Of a stretch of DNA of 12,707 bases, positions 6,175 to 12,707 are shown piece by piece. Location of the stretch: the NCBI GenBank assembly GCA_016764135.1, contig JAESSL010000026.1, positions 2,081 through 14,787 on the forward strand. The letters run 5' to 3'. The position numbers and the translations under genes were made by a program. The stretch is from Alphaproteobacteria bacterium. GTDB taxonomy: Bacteria > Pseudomonadota > Alphaproteobacteria > UBA8366 > GCA-2717185. The notes below the pieces were generated by a model, which worked only from the letters and a program-made list of their open reading frames with translations, made no database searches and was not told where the DNA came from. The first letter of the stretch is position 1. Each line of letters begins with the position of its first letter.

Positions 6175-6180
6175 TATCTT
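6175..6180 (+). promoter_or_regulatory. Predicted -10 element of the cco promoter
   Basis: TATCTT begins 27.5 bp downstream of the centre of the Fnr box, close to class II Fnr spacing. Transcription would start near 6187 and leave a leader of about 63 bases before the ATG at 6250. This makes the in-frame ATG at 6163 unusable as a start, because it lies upstream of the predicted transcript. Confidence 0.5.
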
Positions 6181-6249
6181 TTGAAGCCGTCAGACAGGGT
6201 GGCATGTGCATGGATCGCCGCGAGTAAAGACAGTGAAAGGGAATTGAGT

Positions 6250-7893
6250 ATGTCGGGGAAGGCTAACGAAGCCGGAATGGGTGCGCCTATTGTTGTAGGC
6301 GCATGTTTGGCGTTTGGCGCAATCTTGGGCTTAGGCATGGCGTCCAAGGCGGTTGATTCGGGCATCTATTTTCATGGCCTGCTGTTTTTCGTGGCGTGCC
6401 TCGCGGGTGGCGTGGCGCTGATTGGCAAGGTGTCCAGAGACCGAAGCGGCGCCAATGACCGGAATACGCGATACAATGACGGCGTCATTCGCGCCGGCGT
6501 CATCGCCTCCACCTTTTGGGGCATTATCGGATTTCTGGTCGGATTGACCATCGCCCTTCAACTGGCGTTTCCCGAACTGAACTTCGACACCCCCTGGACC
6601 AATTTCGGACGACTTCGTCCCCTTCACACCTCTGCGGTCATCTTCGCCTTCGGCGGTAATGTTCTTATCGCGACGTCGTTTTTTGTCGTTCAGCGAACCT
6701 GCCAGGCCAAGATGGAGGCCGAATACGGCGCGTGGTTTGTCTTTTGGGGATACCAGCTGTTCATCGTATTCGCCGCGACCGGGTATGTTTTAGGCATTAC
6801 CCAATCCAAGGAATACGCAGAGCCGGAATGGTATGTCGATATCTGGCTGACCATTGTCTGGGTGGCGTATTTACTGGTGTTTCTCGACACGCTGCGGCGA
6901 CGCAAAGAACCGCATATCTACGTGGCGAACTGGTTTTACCTCGCCTTCATCGTCACCGTCGCAATGCTGCACATCGTCAACAATCTGGCGGTGCCGGTGT
7001 CGATGTTCGGCTCCAAGAGCTACACGCTCCTGTCCGGCGTTCAGGACGCCCTGACCCAATGGTGGTACGGGCATAACGCCGTTGGATTTTTCCTCACCGC
7101 CGGTTTTCTCGGCATCATGTACTACTTCGTGCCGAAACGGGCGGAGCGACCGGTCTATTCCTACCGGCTCTCCATCATTCACTTCTGGTCGCTGATCTTC
7201 CTCTATATCTGGGCGGGCCCGCACCATCTGCACTACACGGCCCTGCCGGATTGGGCGCAAACTCTGGGCATGACGTTTTCCATCATGCTGTGGATGCCGT
7301 CCTGGGGCGGCATGATCAACGGCTTGATGACCCTGTCGGGCGCCTGGGACAAACTGCGCACGGACCCGGTTCTCCGGATGCTCGTCGTGTCCATCGCCTT
7401 CTATGGCATGAGCACGTTTGAAGGCCCCTTGATGGCCATCAAAGCGGTAAACGCATTGAGCCACTATACCGACTGGACCATCGGCCATGTTCATTCCGGC
7501 GCGTTGGGTTGGGTCGCGTTTGTAAGCTTCGGCGCCTTGTATCACCTGACGCCAGTGCTCTGGAAACGAGACCGTTTGTATTCGCTGGCATTGGTGAACG
7601 TACATTTCTGGATCGCCACCATTGGCATCGTTTTATACATCACCGCAATGTGGGTGTCGGGCATCCTGCAGGGATTAATGTGGCGGGCGTATGACAACCT
7701 CGGCTTCCTTGAATATTCCTTCGTGGAAACCGTAGAGGCGATGCATCCGTTCTATGTCATTCGGGCGCTTGGGGGCGGCATGTTCGTCATCGGTGCGCTG
7801 ATTATGGCCTACAACTTAATTCGCACCATCCGGGGCGACGTCCGCGATGAACCCAGTCAGGTGCCGGCGGCTGTTCCGGCGGCCAGTAGTTAA
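6250..7893 (+). CDS. ccoN: cbb3-type cytochrome c oxidase subunit I
   Basis: This is the catalytic, multi-spanning membrane subunit that reduces oxygen to water and pumps protons. Visible ligands in the 547-aa protein are His126 (RPLHTSA) and His415 for low-spin haem b, His413 for haem b3 (TIGHVHSG), and His275 (YGHNAVG), His325 and His326 (GPHHLHY) for CuB. Tyr319, six residues before the His pair, matches the cross-linked tyrosine of cbb3 oxidases. Glu391 (STFEGP) is the conserved acidic residue near the active site. About 65 residues at the N-terminus, with one or two extra hydrophobic helices, precede the common core, as in alphaproteobacterial FixN. The frame is open from an ATG at 6163, but 6250 is chosen: an AAAGGGAA ribosome site lies just upstream, and 6163 is upstream of the likely transcript start. 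It is the first gene of the operon; ccoO follows after 12 bases. Confidence 0.96.
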   Translation: MSGKANEAGMGAPIVVGACLAFGAILGLGMASKAVDSGIYFHGLLFFVACLAGGVALIGKVSRDRSGANDRNTRYNDGVIRAGVIASTFWGIIGFLVGLTIALQLAFPELNFDTPWTNFGRLRPLHTSAVIFAFGGNVLIATSFFVVQRTCQAKMEAEYGAWFVFWGYQLFIVFAATGYVLGITQSKEYAEPEWYVDIWLTIVWVAYLLVFLDTLRRRKEPHIYVANWFYLAFIVTVAMLHIVNNLAVPVSMFGSKSYTLLSGVQDALTQWWYGHNAVGFFLTAGFLGIMYYFVPKRAERPVYSYRLSIIHFWSLIFLYIWAGPHHLHYTALPDWAQTLGMTFSIMLWMPSWGGMINGLMTLSGAWDKLRTDPVLRMLVVSIAFYGMSTFEGPLMAIKAVNALSHYTDWTIGHVHSGALGWVAFVSFGALYHLTPVLWKRDRLYSLALVNVHFWIATIGIVLYITAMWVSGILQGLMWRAYDNLGFLEYSFVETVEAMHPFYVIRALGGGMFVIGALIMAYNLIRTIRGDVRDEPSQVPAAVPAASS

Positions 7894-7905
7894 GGAGCGA
7901 GATCA

Positions 7906-8634
7906 ATGATAAGTCATGACAAAATCGAAAAGAACTCGATGCTCCTTCTGGTCCTGGTGTTGATCACCGTCTCCATTGGCGGTCTGGTCGAGATTGCGCC
8001 GCTTTTCTATCTTAAAAGCACAATCGAGACTGTGCGCGGGATGCGGCCCTATTCGCCACTGGAACTCGCAGGTCGGCAAATTTATATCCGGGAAGGCTGC
8101 TACAATTGCCACAGCCAGATGATCCGGTCCCTGCGCGACGAGGTGGAGCGCTATGGTCACTACAGCCTGGCGGCGGAGAGTATGTACGATCACCCGTTTC
8201 AGTGGGGATCAAAGCGAACCGGCCCTGATCTGGCGCGCGTTGGCGGACGATACTCCGACGAATGGCATACGGATCACCTGAAAGCGCCGCGCAGCATCGT
8301 GCCGGAATCAATTATGCCCGGCTATCCGTTCCTGGCGAAAACGCCGCTTGAATATGACGACATCGCAGCGCACCTGGAGACAAATCGCATGGTTGGCGTT
8401 CCCTATGATGACGTCATGATCAAAAATGCGCGCATCGATCTGGAAGCGCAGGTCGACCCGGATAGCGATGGCGCAGAGGCCGTCTTACAGCGCTATCCAA
8501 AGGCCCAAATTCGCGATTTTGATGGAGACGCAAAAATACTGTCCGAAATGGACGCCTTGATCGCGTATCTCCAGATGCTTGGCACATTGGTTGATTTTGA
8601 TGTGTACAAGGCCGACGGCGACAACTTGCGATAG
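7906..8634 (+). CDS. ccoO: cbb3-type cytochrome c oxidase subunit II, monohaem
   Basis: This 242-aa membrane-anchored c-type cytochrome passes electrons from CcoP to the CcoN active site. An N-terminal helix (about 11-36) anchors it, with the haem domain in the periplasm. The single haem site is Cys65-Tyr-Asn-Cys68-His69 (REGCYNCHSQMIR) and the distal ligand is Met137 (SIMPGYPF). Other family hallmarks are the GPDLARVGGRYSDEWH stretch and the PRSIVPES segment. The length is normal for the family. A GGAG site lies 8-10 bases before the ATG. The gene is 12 bases after ccoN and 10 bases before ccoQ, consistent with one transcript. Confidence 0.96.
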   Translation: MISHDKIEKNSMLLLVLVLITVSIGGLVEIAPLFYLKSTIETVRGMRPYSPLELAGRQIYIREGCYNCHSQMIRSLRDEVERYGHYSLAAESMYDHPFQWGSKRTGPDLARVGGRYSDEWHTDHLKAPRSIVPESIMPGYPFLAKTPLEYDDIAAHLETNRMVGVPYDDVMIKNARIDLEAQVDPDSDGAEAVLQRYPKAQIRDFDGDAKILSEMDALIAYLQMLGTLVDFDVYKADGDNLR

Positions 8635-8644
8635 GAGCAGTGCT

Positions 8645-8794
8645 ATGACGTATCAAACGGTTTCCGCTTTTGCGCAGACATATGGGTTGGCGGCGCTCTT
8701 TATCATGTTCACCGTCGCGGTGACATACGCCTTATGGCCGGGCAACCGCGCCAAATTCGATCGCGCGGCCAAAACGCCCCTTGAGGAGGACTGA
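8645..8794 (+). CDS. ccoQ: cbb3-type oxidase subunit CcoQ (small membrane subunit)
   Basis: This 49-aa protein starts MTYQTVSAFAQTYG, with one transmembrane helix (about 15-31, LAALFIMFTVAVTYALW) followed by PGNRAKFDRAAKTPLEED. The pattern of helix, YALWPxNRxxFxxAAxxPL and an acidic end is typical of CcoQ, which stabilises the oxidase complex. The start was chosen at 8645 because a GGAG ribosome site lies 7 bases before it. Extending the frame to an upstream codon at 8579 would overlap ccoO and add residues unlike the family. It sits between ccoO (10-base gap) and ccoP (2-base gap). Confidence 0.95.
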   Translation: MTYQTVSAFAQTYGLAALFIMFTVAVTYALWPGNRAKFDRAAKTPLEED

Positions 8795-8796
8795 CC

Positions 8797-9672
8797 GTGG
8801 CGACAGACAAGCAACAGGAATCCCACCTGGTCGACGAGGTTGAAACCACAGGGCACGAATGGGACGGCATTCAGGAATACAACAACCCGTTGCCGCGATG
8901 GTGGCTCTATACCTTTTATGTCTGCATTATCTGGTCCGTCGGATACTGGCTCCTGATGCCCACCTGGCCGCTGGTGTCCGACTTCACCAGGGGATATCTG
9001 GGGTATTCACAACGCGCCTCGGTCGCGCGCGATATCGAGGAAGCCCGCGCCGCCCAATCTGTCTACACTGACAAGATCGAGAAATTGTCGCTGGCCGATA
9101 TCCGAAAAGATTCGGAGCTGATGGAGTTCGCCGTCGCAGGCGGCCGCTCCGCCTTTGGGGTGAATTGCATACAATGCCACGGGTCTGGCGCAAGCGGCGG
9201 AATCGCCTATCCCAATCTGAACGACGATGATTGGTTGTGGGGCGGCGACATCGAGGCCATCCACCAGACCATCAAGTTCGGCGTGCGATCCGACCATGAA
9301 GATACGCGCTTTGGCGACATGCCCGCATTTTTAAAGGACGAAATTCTGACAGCGTCGGAAATTTCGGACGTCGCAGAATTCACACTCACCCTTTCCGGAC
9401 AAAAAGCTGACGCGGCCAGCGTCGCACGCGGCGCCCCAATCTTTGCGGAACAATGCGCCGCCTGCCATGGTCCTGCCGGAAAAGGCCTTCGGGAATTCGG
9501 TGCGCCAAATTTAACGGATAACATCTGGCTGTTCGGTCGCGATAAATCCGTCATTGTACAAACTGTGTCCAATGGCCGGGCCGGCGTTATGCCAGCATGG
9601 AGCACGCGACTCGATCCTGTGACAGTCAAACAGCTTGCGCTATACATACATGTACTTGGCGGTGGTGAGTAA
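8797..9672 (+). CDS. ccoP: cbb3-type cytochrome c oxidase subunit III, dihaem
   Basis: This 291-aa membrane-anchored dihaem cytochrome c is the electron entry point of the cbb3 oxidase. Translation starts at GTG with a strong GGAGGA site overlapping the end of ccoQ. The motif HEWDGIQEYNNPLPRWW (about 20-36) is the conserved CcoP lead-in to the single transmembrane helix (about 37-55). Two haem sites face the periplasm: Cys124-Ile-Gln-Cys127-His128 with Met175 (GDMPAF), and Cys220-Ala-Ala-Cys223-His224 with Met265 (GVMPAW). Length and motif order are normal. ccoG follows after 32 bases. Confidence 0.96.
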   Translation: MATDKQQESHLVDEVETTGHEWDGIQEYNNPLPRWWLYTFYVCIIWSVGYWLLMPTWPLVSDFTRGYLGYSQRASVARDIEEARAAQSVYTDKIEKLSLADIRKDSELMEFAVAGGRSAFGVNCIQCHGSGASGGIAYPNLNDDDWLWGGDIEAIHQTIKFGVRSDHEDTRFGDMPAFLKDEILTASEISDVAEFTLTLSGQKADAASVARGAPIFAEQCAACHGPAGKGLREFGAPNLTDNIWLFGRDKSVIVQTVSNGRAGVMPAWSTRLDPVTVKQLALYIHVLGGGE

Positions 9673-9704
9673 AATTTGGGTCTTTTCCACCGGAGGATCC
9701 GCGC

Positions 9705-11249
9705 ATGAAAGCAGAGACATCTGTGCAATCAAAGCGACCGGGGCAATCAGAGCGACCGGGGCAATCTGGCGAGACGGCGGAAACAACAGTTGAAACCGTC
9801 AATGTCGAGGCCGTAAACAGCCGCGAAAACCGATCGCTGTTTAAAAGCCGTGAGAAGATCCAGCCCAAACGGGCGTCGGGCGACTTTCGGCGCCTAAAAT
9901 GGATCATCATGGGGCTGACCCTGGCGTTCTATTACGGCGCCCCCTGGCTTCGTTGGGACCGGGGCGCCAGCGCGCCCGATCAGGCGATCCTGATCGACCT
10001 GCCCGCCGGTCGGTTCTATTTCTTCTTTATCGAAATCTGGCCGCAGGAAGTTTATTATCTGACCGGCCTTCTCATTATCGCCGCGATGATGCTGTTTCTG
10101 ATGACCAGTCTCGCAGGACGGGTCTGGTGCGGATATTCCTGCCCGCAAACGGTCTGGACCGATCTGTTTCTGGTGATAGAACGATTCGCCGAAGGTGATC
10201 GCGCGGCGCGCATTCGACTCGACAAGGCGCCAATGTCGGTCTCCAAATTCAAGAAGCGCCTGATCAAGCATACGCTCTGGATCATAACCGGCATCCTCAC
10301 CGGCGGCGCCTGGGTGTTTTACTTTGCGGACGCGCCGACCTTGCTCGTCAATCTGGTCACGTTGAACGCGCCCAGCATCGCCTATATCACCATTGCCGTC
10401 CTGGCGTCGGCGACCTATTTGTTTGGCGGCCATGCGCGCGAACAGGTCTGCACCTATATGTGTCCGTGGCCGCGGATTCAGGCGGCGATGGTCGACGAAC
10501 ATTCCCTGATGGTGACCTATCGCGCCCGGCGAGGCGAGCCCCGCGCAGACTACGCCAAGGACGCCAACTGGGATCAACGCGGGCATTGCATCGATTGTAA
10601 TAACTGCGTTGTCGTCTGCCCGATGGGCATCGACATCCGCGATGGCGAACAGCTCGAATGCATCAATTGCGCGTTGTGTATCGACGCCTGCGACGACGTC
10701 ATGAAACGTATCGATCTGCCGACGGGCCTGATCGGATACGACACACCGGCGAACGAGGCGATGCGGGCGCAAGGCCTTGTTCCACGTCTGCGGTTAATTC
10801 GACCGCGTACGCTGATATATGCAGCGTTCATCATCTTTGTGGCCGCCGTAATGCTGGTGACCTTGCTCACCCGCTCGGATGTCGGCATGAATGTCCTGCG
10901 CGATCGCAACCCCTTGTATGTAACGCTTTCAGATGGCTCGATCCGAAACCGCTACACCGTAAAAATCCTGAATAAGTTTCGTGATGTGCGTCAGTTTACC
11001 GTGACGGTCGACGGCATGCCGACGGCAATCCTGTCCCTGACCGGCGGCGCTATTGGGGAGTCGATCGCGGCGCTGACGGTTCGCAGCGACCGGCTGCGAA
11101 GCTTCCGCATTCTGGTGACCACGCCCGCCTCGGCGATCAACGGCGCCGCAACAGCAATTACATTGCAGCTTCGTAATAGCGACGGCGAGGTGGTCCGGGA
11201 ATCGGAAACAACGTTCCGCGCACCATCGCCAAAGAGGGTAGAACGATGA
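9705..11249 (+). CDS. ccoG: Cytochrome oxidase assembly protein CcoG/FixG (membrane iron-sulfur, Cu(II) reductase)
   Basis: This 514-aa polyferredoxin of the inner membrane is known to reduce Cu(II) to Cu(I) for assembly of the cbb3 copper site. Hydrophobic helices lie at about 65-80, 115-137, 190-208, 225-240 and 369-388. Two Cys-x3-Cys-Pro motifs follow helices (Cys142/Cys146 in CGYSCPQTVW; Cys249/Cys253 in CTYMCPWPRIQ). A two-cluster ferredoxin domain uses Cys295, 298, 301, 305 and Cys319, 322, 325, 329. The C-terminal part (about 400-510) is the immunoglobulin-like domain of FixG, expected in the periplasm. The polar N-terminal tail of about 60 residues contains two copies of a six-residue repeat (QSKRPG, QSERPG) from a DNA tandem repeat. 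GGAGGA precedes the ATG, and the stop overlaps the ccoH start by four bases (ATGA). Confidence 0.95.
   Translation: MKAETSVQSKRPGQSERPGQSGETAETTVETVNVEAVNSRENRSLFKSREKIQPKRASGDFRRLKWIIMGLTLAFYYGAPWLRWDRGASAPDQAILIDLPAGRFYFFFIEIWPQEVYYLTGLLIIAAMMLFLMTSLAGRVWCGYSCPQTVWTDLFLVIERFAEGDRAARIRLDKAPMSVSKFKKRLIKHTLWIITGILTGGAWVFYFADAPTLLVNLVTLNAPSIAYITIAVLASATYLFGGHAREQVCTYMCPWPRIQAAMVDEHSLMVTYRARRGEPRADYAKDANWDQRGHCIDCNNCVVVCPMGIDIRDGEQLECINCALCIDACDDVMKRIDLPTGLIGYDTPANEAMRAQGLVPRLRLIRPRTLIYAAFIIFVAAVMLVTLLTRSDVGMNVLRDRNPLYVTLSDGSIRNRYTVKILNKFRDVRQFTVTVDGMPTAILSLTGGAIGESIAALTVRSDRLRSFRILVTTPASAINGAATAITLQLRNSDGEVVRESETTFRAPSPKRVER
9725..9766 (+). repeat. 18-bp tandem repeat inside ccoG
   Basis: GCAATCAAAGCGACCGGG (9725-9742) is repeated with one change (A to G) at 9743-9760, and a third copy begins (GCAATC, 9761-9766). 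The unit is a multiple of three, so the frame is kept; it encodes QSKRPG/QSERPG in the disordered N-terminal tail of CcoG. Confidence 0.85.
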
Positions 11250-11749
11250 TCTGGACTGAACAAAGGCCCCTTACCGGACGGGCGGTATTATTCACGCTCT
11301 TCGGTTTTTTTGGGGTCATCATGACGGTAAACGCAGTCTTTGTGTTTTTCGCCCTGACGTCCTGGAGCGGTCTTTCCACCGAAGATTCATATCGCAAGGG
11401 GCTTGCCTATAACGACAATCTCTCCGCCGCAGACACGCAAACCGCGATGGCGTGGAATGTCACCGTCCAGCTCGACGCTCTCGCGGATAAGAAAGGCCGA
11501 CTGAAGGTCGCGTTTCTAAATAAAAACGGCGCCGCAATCGACGGCTTGGCCGTTAACGGCATCCTGACCCGACCCACCCAGCCCGATCTCGACCAGACCA
11601 TCACGCTCGGTCGGATTGATGCGGGCGTATACAGCGCTGACGTCGAGTTTCCCTTGAATGGCGTCTGGAACCTGACGGTCATCGCACGCCGGGACAAAAC
11701 AATCATCTACCGAATAGAGCAGAGATTATGGCGCGAGCCCCAGAAGTAG
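11246..11749 (+). CDS. ccoH: cbb3 oxidase assembly protein CcoH/FixH
   Basis: This 167-aa protein has one N-terminal transmembrane helix (about 14-37, VLFTLFGFFGVIMTVNAVFVFFAL) and a periplasmic beta-sandwich. Family hallmarks are PLTGRAVL, the helix, then SYRKGLAYNDNL (residues 48-59), and a C-terminal GVWNLTVIARRDKTI. CcoH is needed for stable assembly of the cbb3 oxidase and acts with CcoG and CcoI. It starts inside the stop region of ccoG (ATGA overlap), which suggests coupled translation, with AGAGGG upstream. Its end overlaps the likely ccoI start by 22 bases. Confidence 0.93.
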   Translation: MIWTEQRPLTGRAVLFTLFGFFGVIMTVNAVFVFFALTSWSGLSTEDSYRKGLAYNDNLSAADTQTAMAWNVTVQLDALADKKGRLKVAFLNKNGAAIDGLAVNGILTRPTQPDLDQTITLGRIDAGVYSADVEFPLNGVWNLTVIARRDKTIIYRIEQRLWREPQK

Positions 11750-12707
11750 CCAACGCAAATCAGACACCCGCCGGAGAGATGAACGCCCCCGTCAGGGACG
11801 CGAACGCGTATGTCCGCAACGAACCCGACGATCGCGCCTCCCTGCATCTGGTCGTTGAAAACATGCATTGCGGCGGCTGCGTCAACACGATCGAGCGCAG
11901 TTTGAGAGACGTCGAAGGCGTCGTCGACGTGCGGGCTAATCTGACCACAAAAAGACTTTTCATCAGCTGGCGCCGCTCGCGGGCCGACGCCGCCACGCTG
12001 GTCGCCACACTGGCGGAACGCGGATACCGCGCCGCGCCCTTCGATCCCGACCAGCTCGTCTCCGATCGTGACGACGAAAACAAGCGGTTGCTTCGCGCCA
12101 TGGCCGTCGCCGGTTTCGCCGCCGCCAACGTCATGTTGTTATCGGTGGCGGTCTGGTCCGGCGGCGTGGACATGCCTGTGGAAACACGTTCGTTTTTTCA
12201 TTGGCTCTCCGCCCTCGTCGCCCTCCCCGCGGTGGCCTATGCGGGACGACCGTTTTTCAAATCCGCCTTCGCCGCGCTACGATCGCGGGCGCTCAACATG
12301 GATGTGCCGATTTCGCTGGCGGTGAGTCTGGCCGCGGGCATGAGCTTGTTTCAAACCATACGCGGCGCGGAGCATACTTATTTTGACGCCGCCGTAGCGC
12401 TGTTGTTCTTCCTCCTCATTGGCCGTTATCTCGACCGCCGTATGCGCGCCAAAGCCTGCAGCGCCGCCGAACAACTGATGATTTTACGCGCCGTCGCCGC
12501 AACGGTCATCGGCGCCGACGGCGTCAGCCGCGCCATGCCCATACAAGCGGTTATGCCGGGCATGCGCGTCGCCGTTGCAGCGGGAGAGCGCATCCCCGTG
12601 GATGGCTGCGTGCGCGCCGGCGCCAGTGAAATAGACGCCAGCCTGATAACGGGCGAATCACAGCCCGCCCCTGTCGCCATTGGCGATCTGGTGTTCGCCG
12701 GATCGAT
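11728..12707 (+). CDS. ccoI: Copper-exporting P-type ATPase CcoI/FixI, N-terminal part (cut by window edge)
   Basis: The frame is open from an ATG at 11728 to the right edge, giving the first 326 residues. A polar lead of about 38 residues is followed by a heavy-metal-associated domain with the Cu(I) site Met46-His-Cys48-Gly-Gly-Cys51 (NMHCGGCVNTIE). Transmembrane helices follow at about 126-142, 156-172, 192-208 and 217-233. ALNMDVPISLAV and FDAAVALLFFLLIGRYLD are typical of P1B ATPases. The actuator domain shows GERIPVDG and Thr308-Gly-Glu-Ser311, the dephosphorylation loop. The CPC metal site and the DKTGT phosphorylation site would lie beyond the edge. CcoI supplies copper for the CuB centre of CcoN. 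An ATG at 11779 is also in frame but its GGAG lies too close; 11728, with a 22-base overlap with ccoH, is preferred without certainty. Confidence 0.93.
   Translation, partial: MARAPEVANANQTPAGEMNAPVRDANAYVRNEPDDRASLHLVVENMHCGGCVNTIERSLRDVEGVVDVRANLTTKRLFISWRRSRADAATLVATLAERGYRAAPFDPDQLVSDRDDENKRLLRAMAVAGFAAANVMLLSVAVWSGGVDMPVETRSFFHWLSALVALPAVAYAGRPFFKSAFAALRSRALNMDVPISLAVSLAAGMSLFQTIRGAEHTYFDAAVALLFFLLIGRYLDRRMRAKACSAAEQLMILRAVAATVIGADGVSRAMPIQAVMPGMRVAVAAGERIPVDGCVRAGASEIDASLITGESQPAPVAIGDLVFAGS

Noticed and set aside
6163..6249. N-terminal extension of ccoN from the ATG at 6163
   Set aside because: It lies 9 bases after the Fnr box and upstream of the predicted transcription start, has no ribosome site, and the residues look unlike CcoN proteins.
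6871..7605. Long antisense frame (244 codons) inside ccoN, and a similar one (9894-10772) inside ccoG
   Set aside because: Shadow frames of GC-rich, strongly conserved genes; their translations are His/Arg/Gln-rich with no recognisable features.
1..12707. CRISPR arrays, tRNA, rRNA, insertion sequences or attachment sites
   Set aside because: No regularly spaced repeats, cloverleaf signatures, transposase-like frames or flanking inverted repeats were seen; the only repeats are the short ones listed.

Overview
The window looks like a piece of an alphaproteobacterial chromosome. The evidence is a FixN-type CcoN with the extended N-terminus usual in that class, the complete gene order ccoNOQP-ccoGHI, and a cysteine-bearing FnrL/FnrN-type regulator whose TTGA(T/C)-N4-GTCAA boxes appear at two promoters. 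I cannot place it below class level. No tRNA, rRNA, CRISPR array or insertion sequence was seen.

Left part (1-2314), accessory-looking. On the minus strand there are the 5' end of a VOC/glyoxalase-like gene that runs off the left edge, a gene for an unrecognised exported protein with a C-terminal membrane anchor, and a small unrecognised gene (70 aa). Divergent from these is a 118-aa relic-like protein of the bacterial sugar transferase family that has lost its Asp-Glu catalytic pair. The spacers hold two structured elements: a tandem pair of 18-bp, near-palindromic operator-like repeats (1299-1340) and a 32-bp inverted repeat (1790-1821).

Middle part (2315-6249), regulation and transport. 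A GNAT-like gene and an APC amino-acid permease gene lie in series on the minus strand. Divergent from them is the Fnr-type oxygen sensor gene, with an Fnr box in the shared promoter region (4234-4247). Convergent with fnr is a gene for a tandem-domain universal stress protein. Its own upstream region, shared with ccoN, holds a second, near-ideal Fnr box (6141-6154).

Right part (6250-12707), respiratory. ccoN, ccoO, ccoQ and ccoP encode the cbb3-type cytochrome c oxidase, a high-oxygen-affinity terminal oxidase. They are followed by the assembly genes ccoG (membrane iron-sulfur protein, Cu(II) reductase), ccoH (assembly factor) and ccoI (copper-exporting P-type ATPase, cut by the right edge). 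Spacings run from 32 bases to overlaps of 4 and 22 bases, so this is one operon.

Taken together, the Fnr protein would sense low oxygen through its [4Fe-4S] cluster, switch on cbb3 oxidase and its copper-insertion machinery, probably also the stress protein, and by promoter geometry the GNAT-like/permease pair. The respiratory block is well known. The less explained material is the left 2.3 kb and the Fnr link to the GNAT-like/permease pair.
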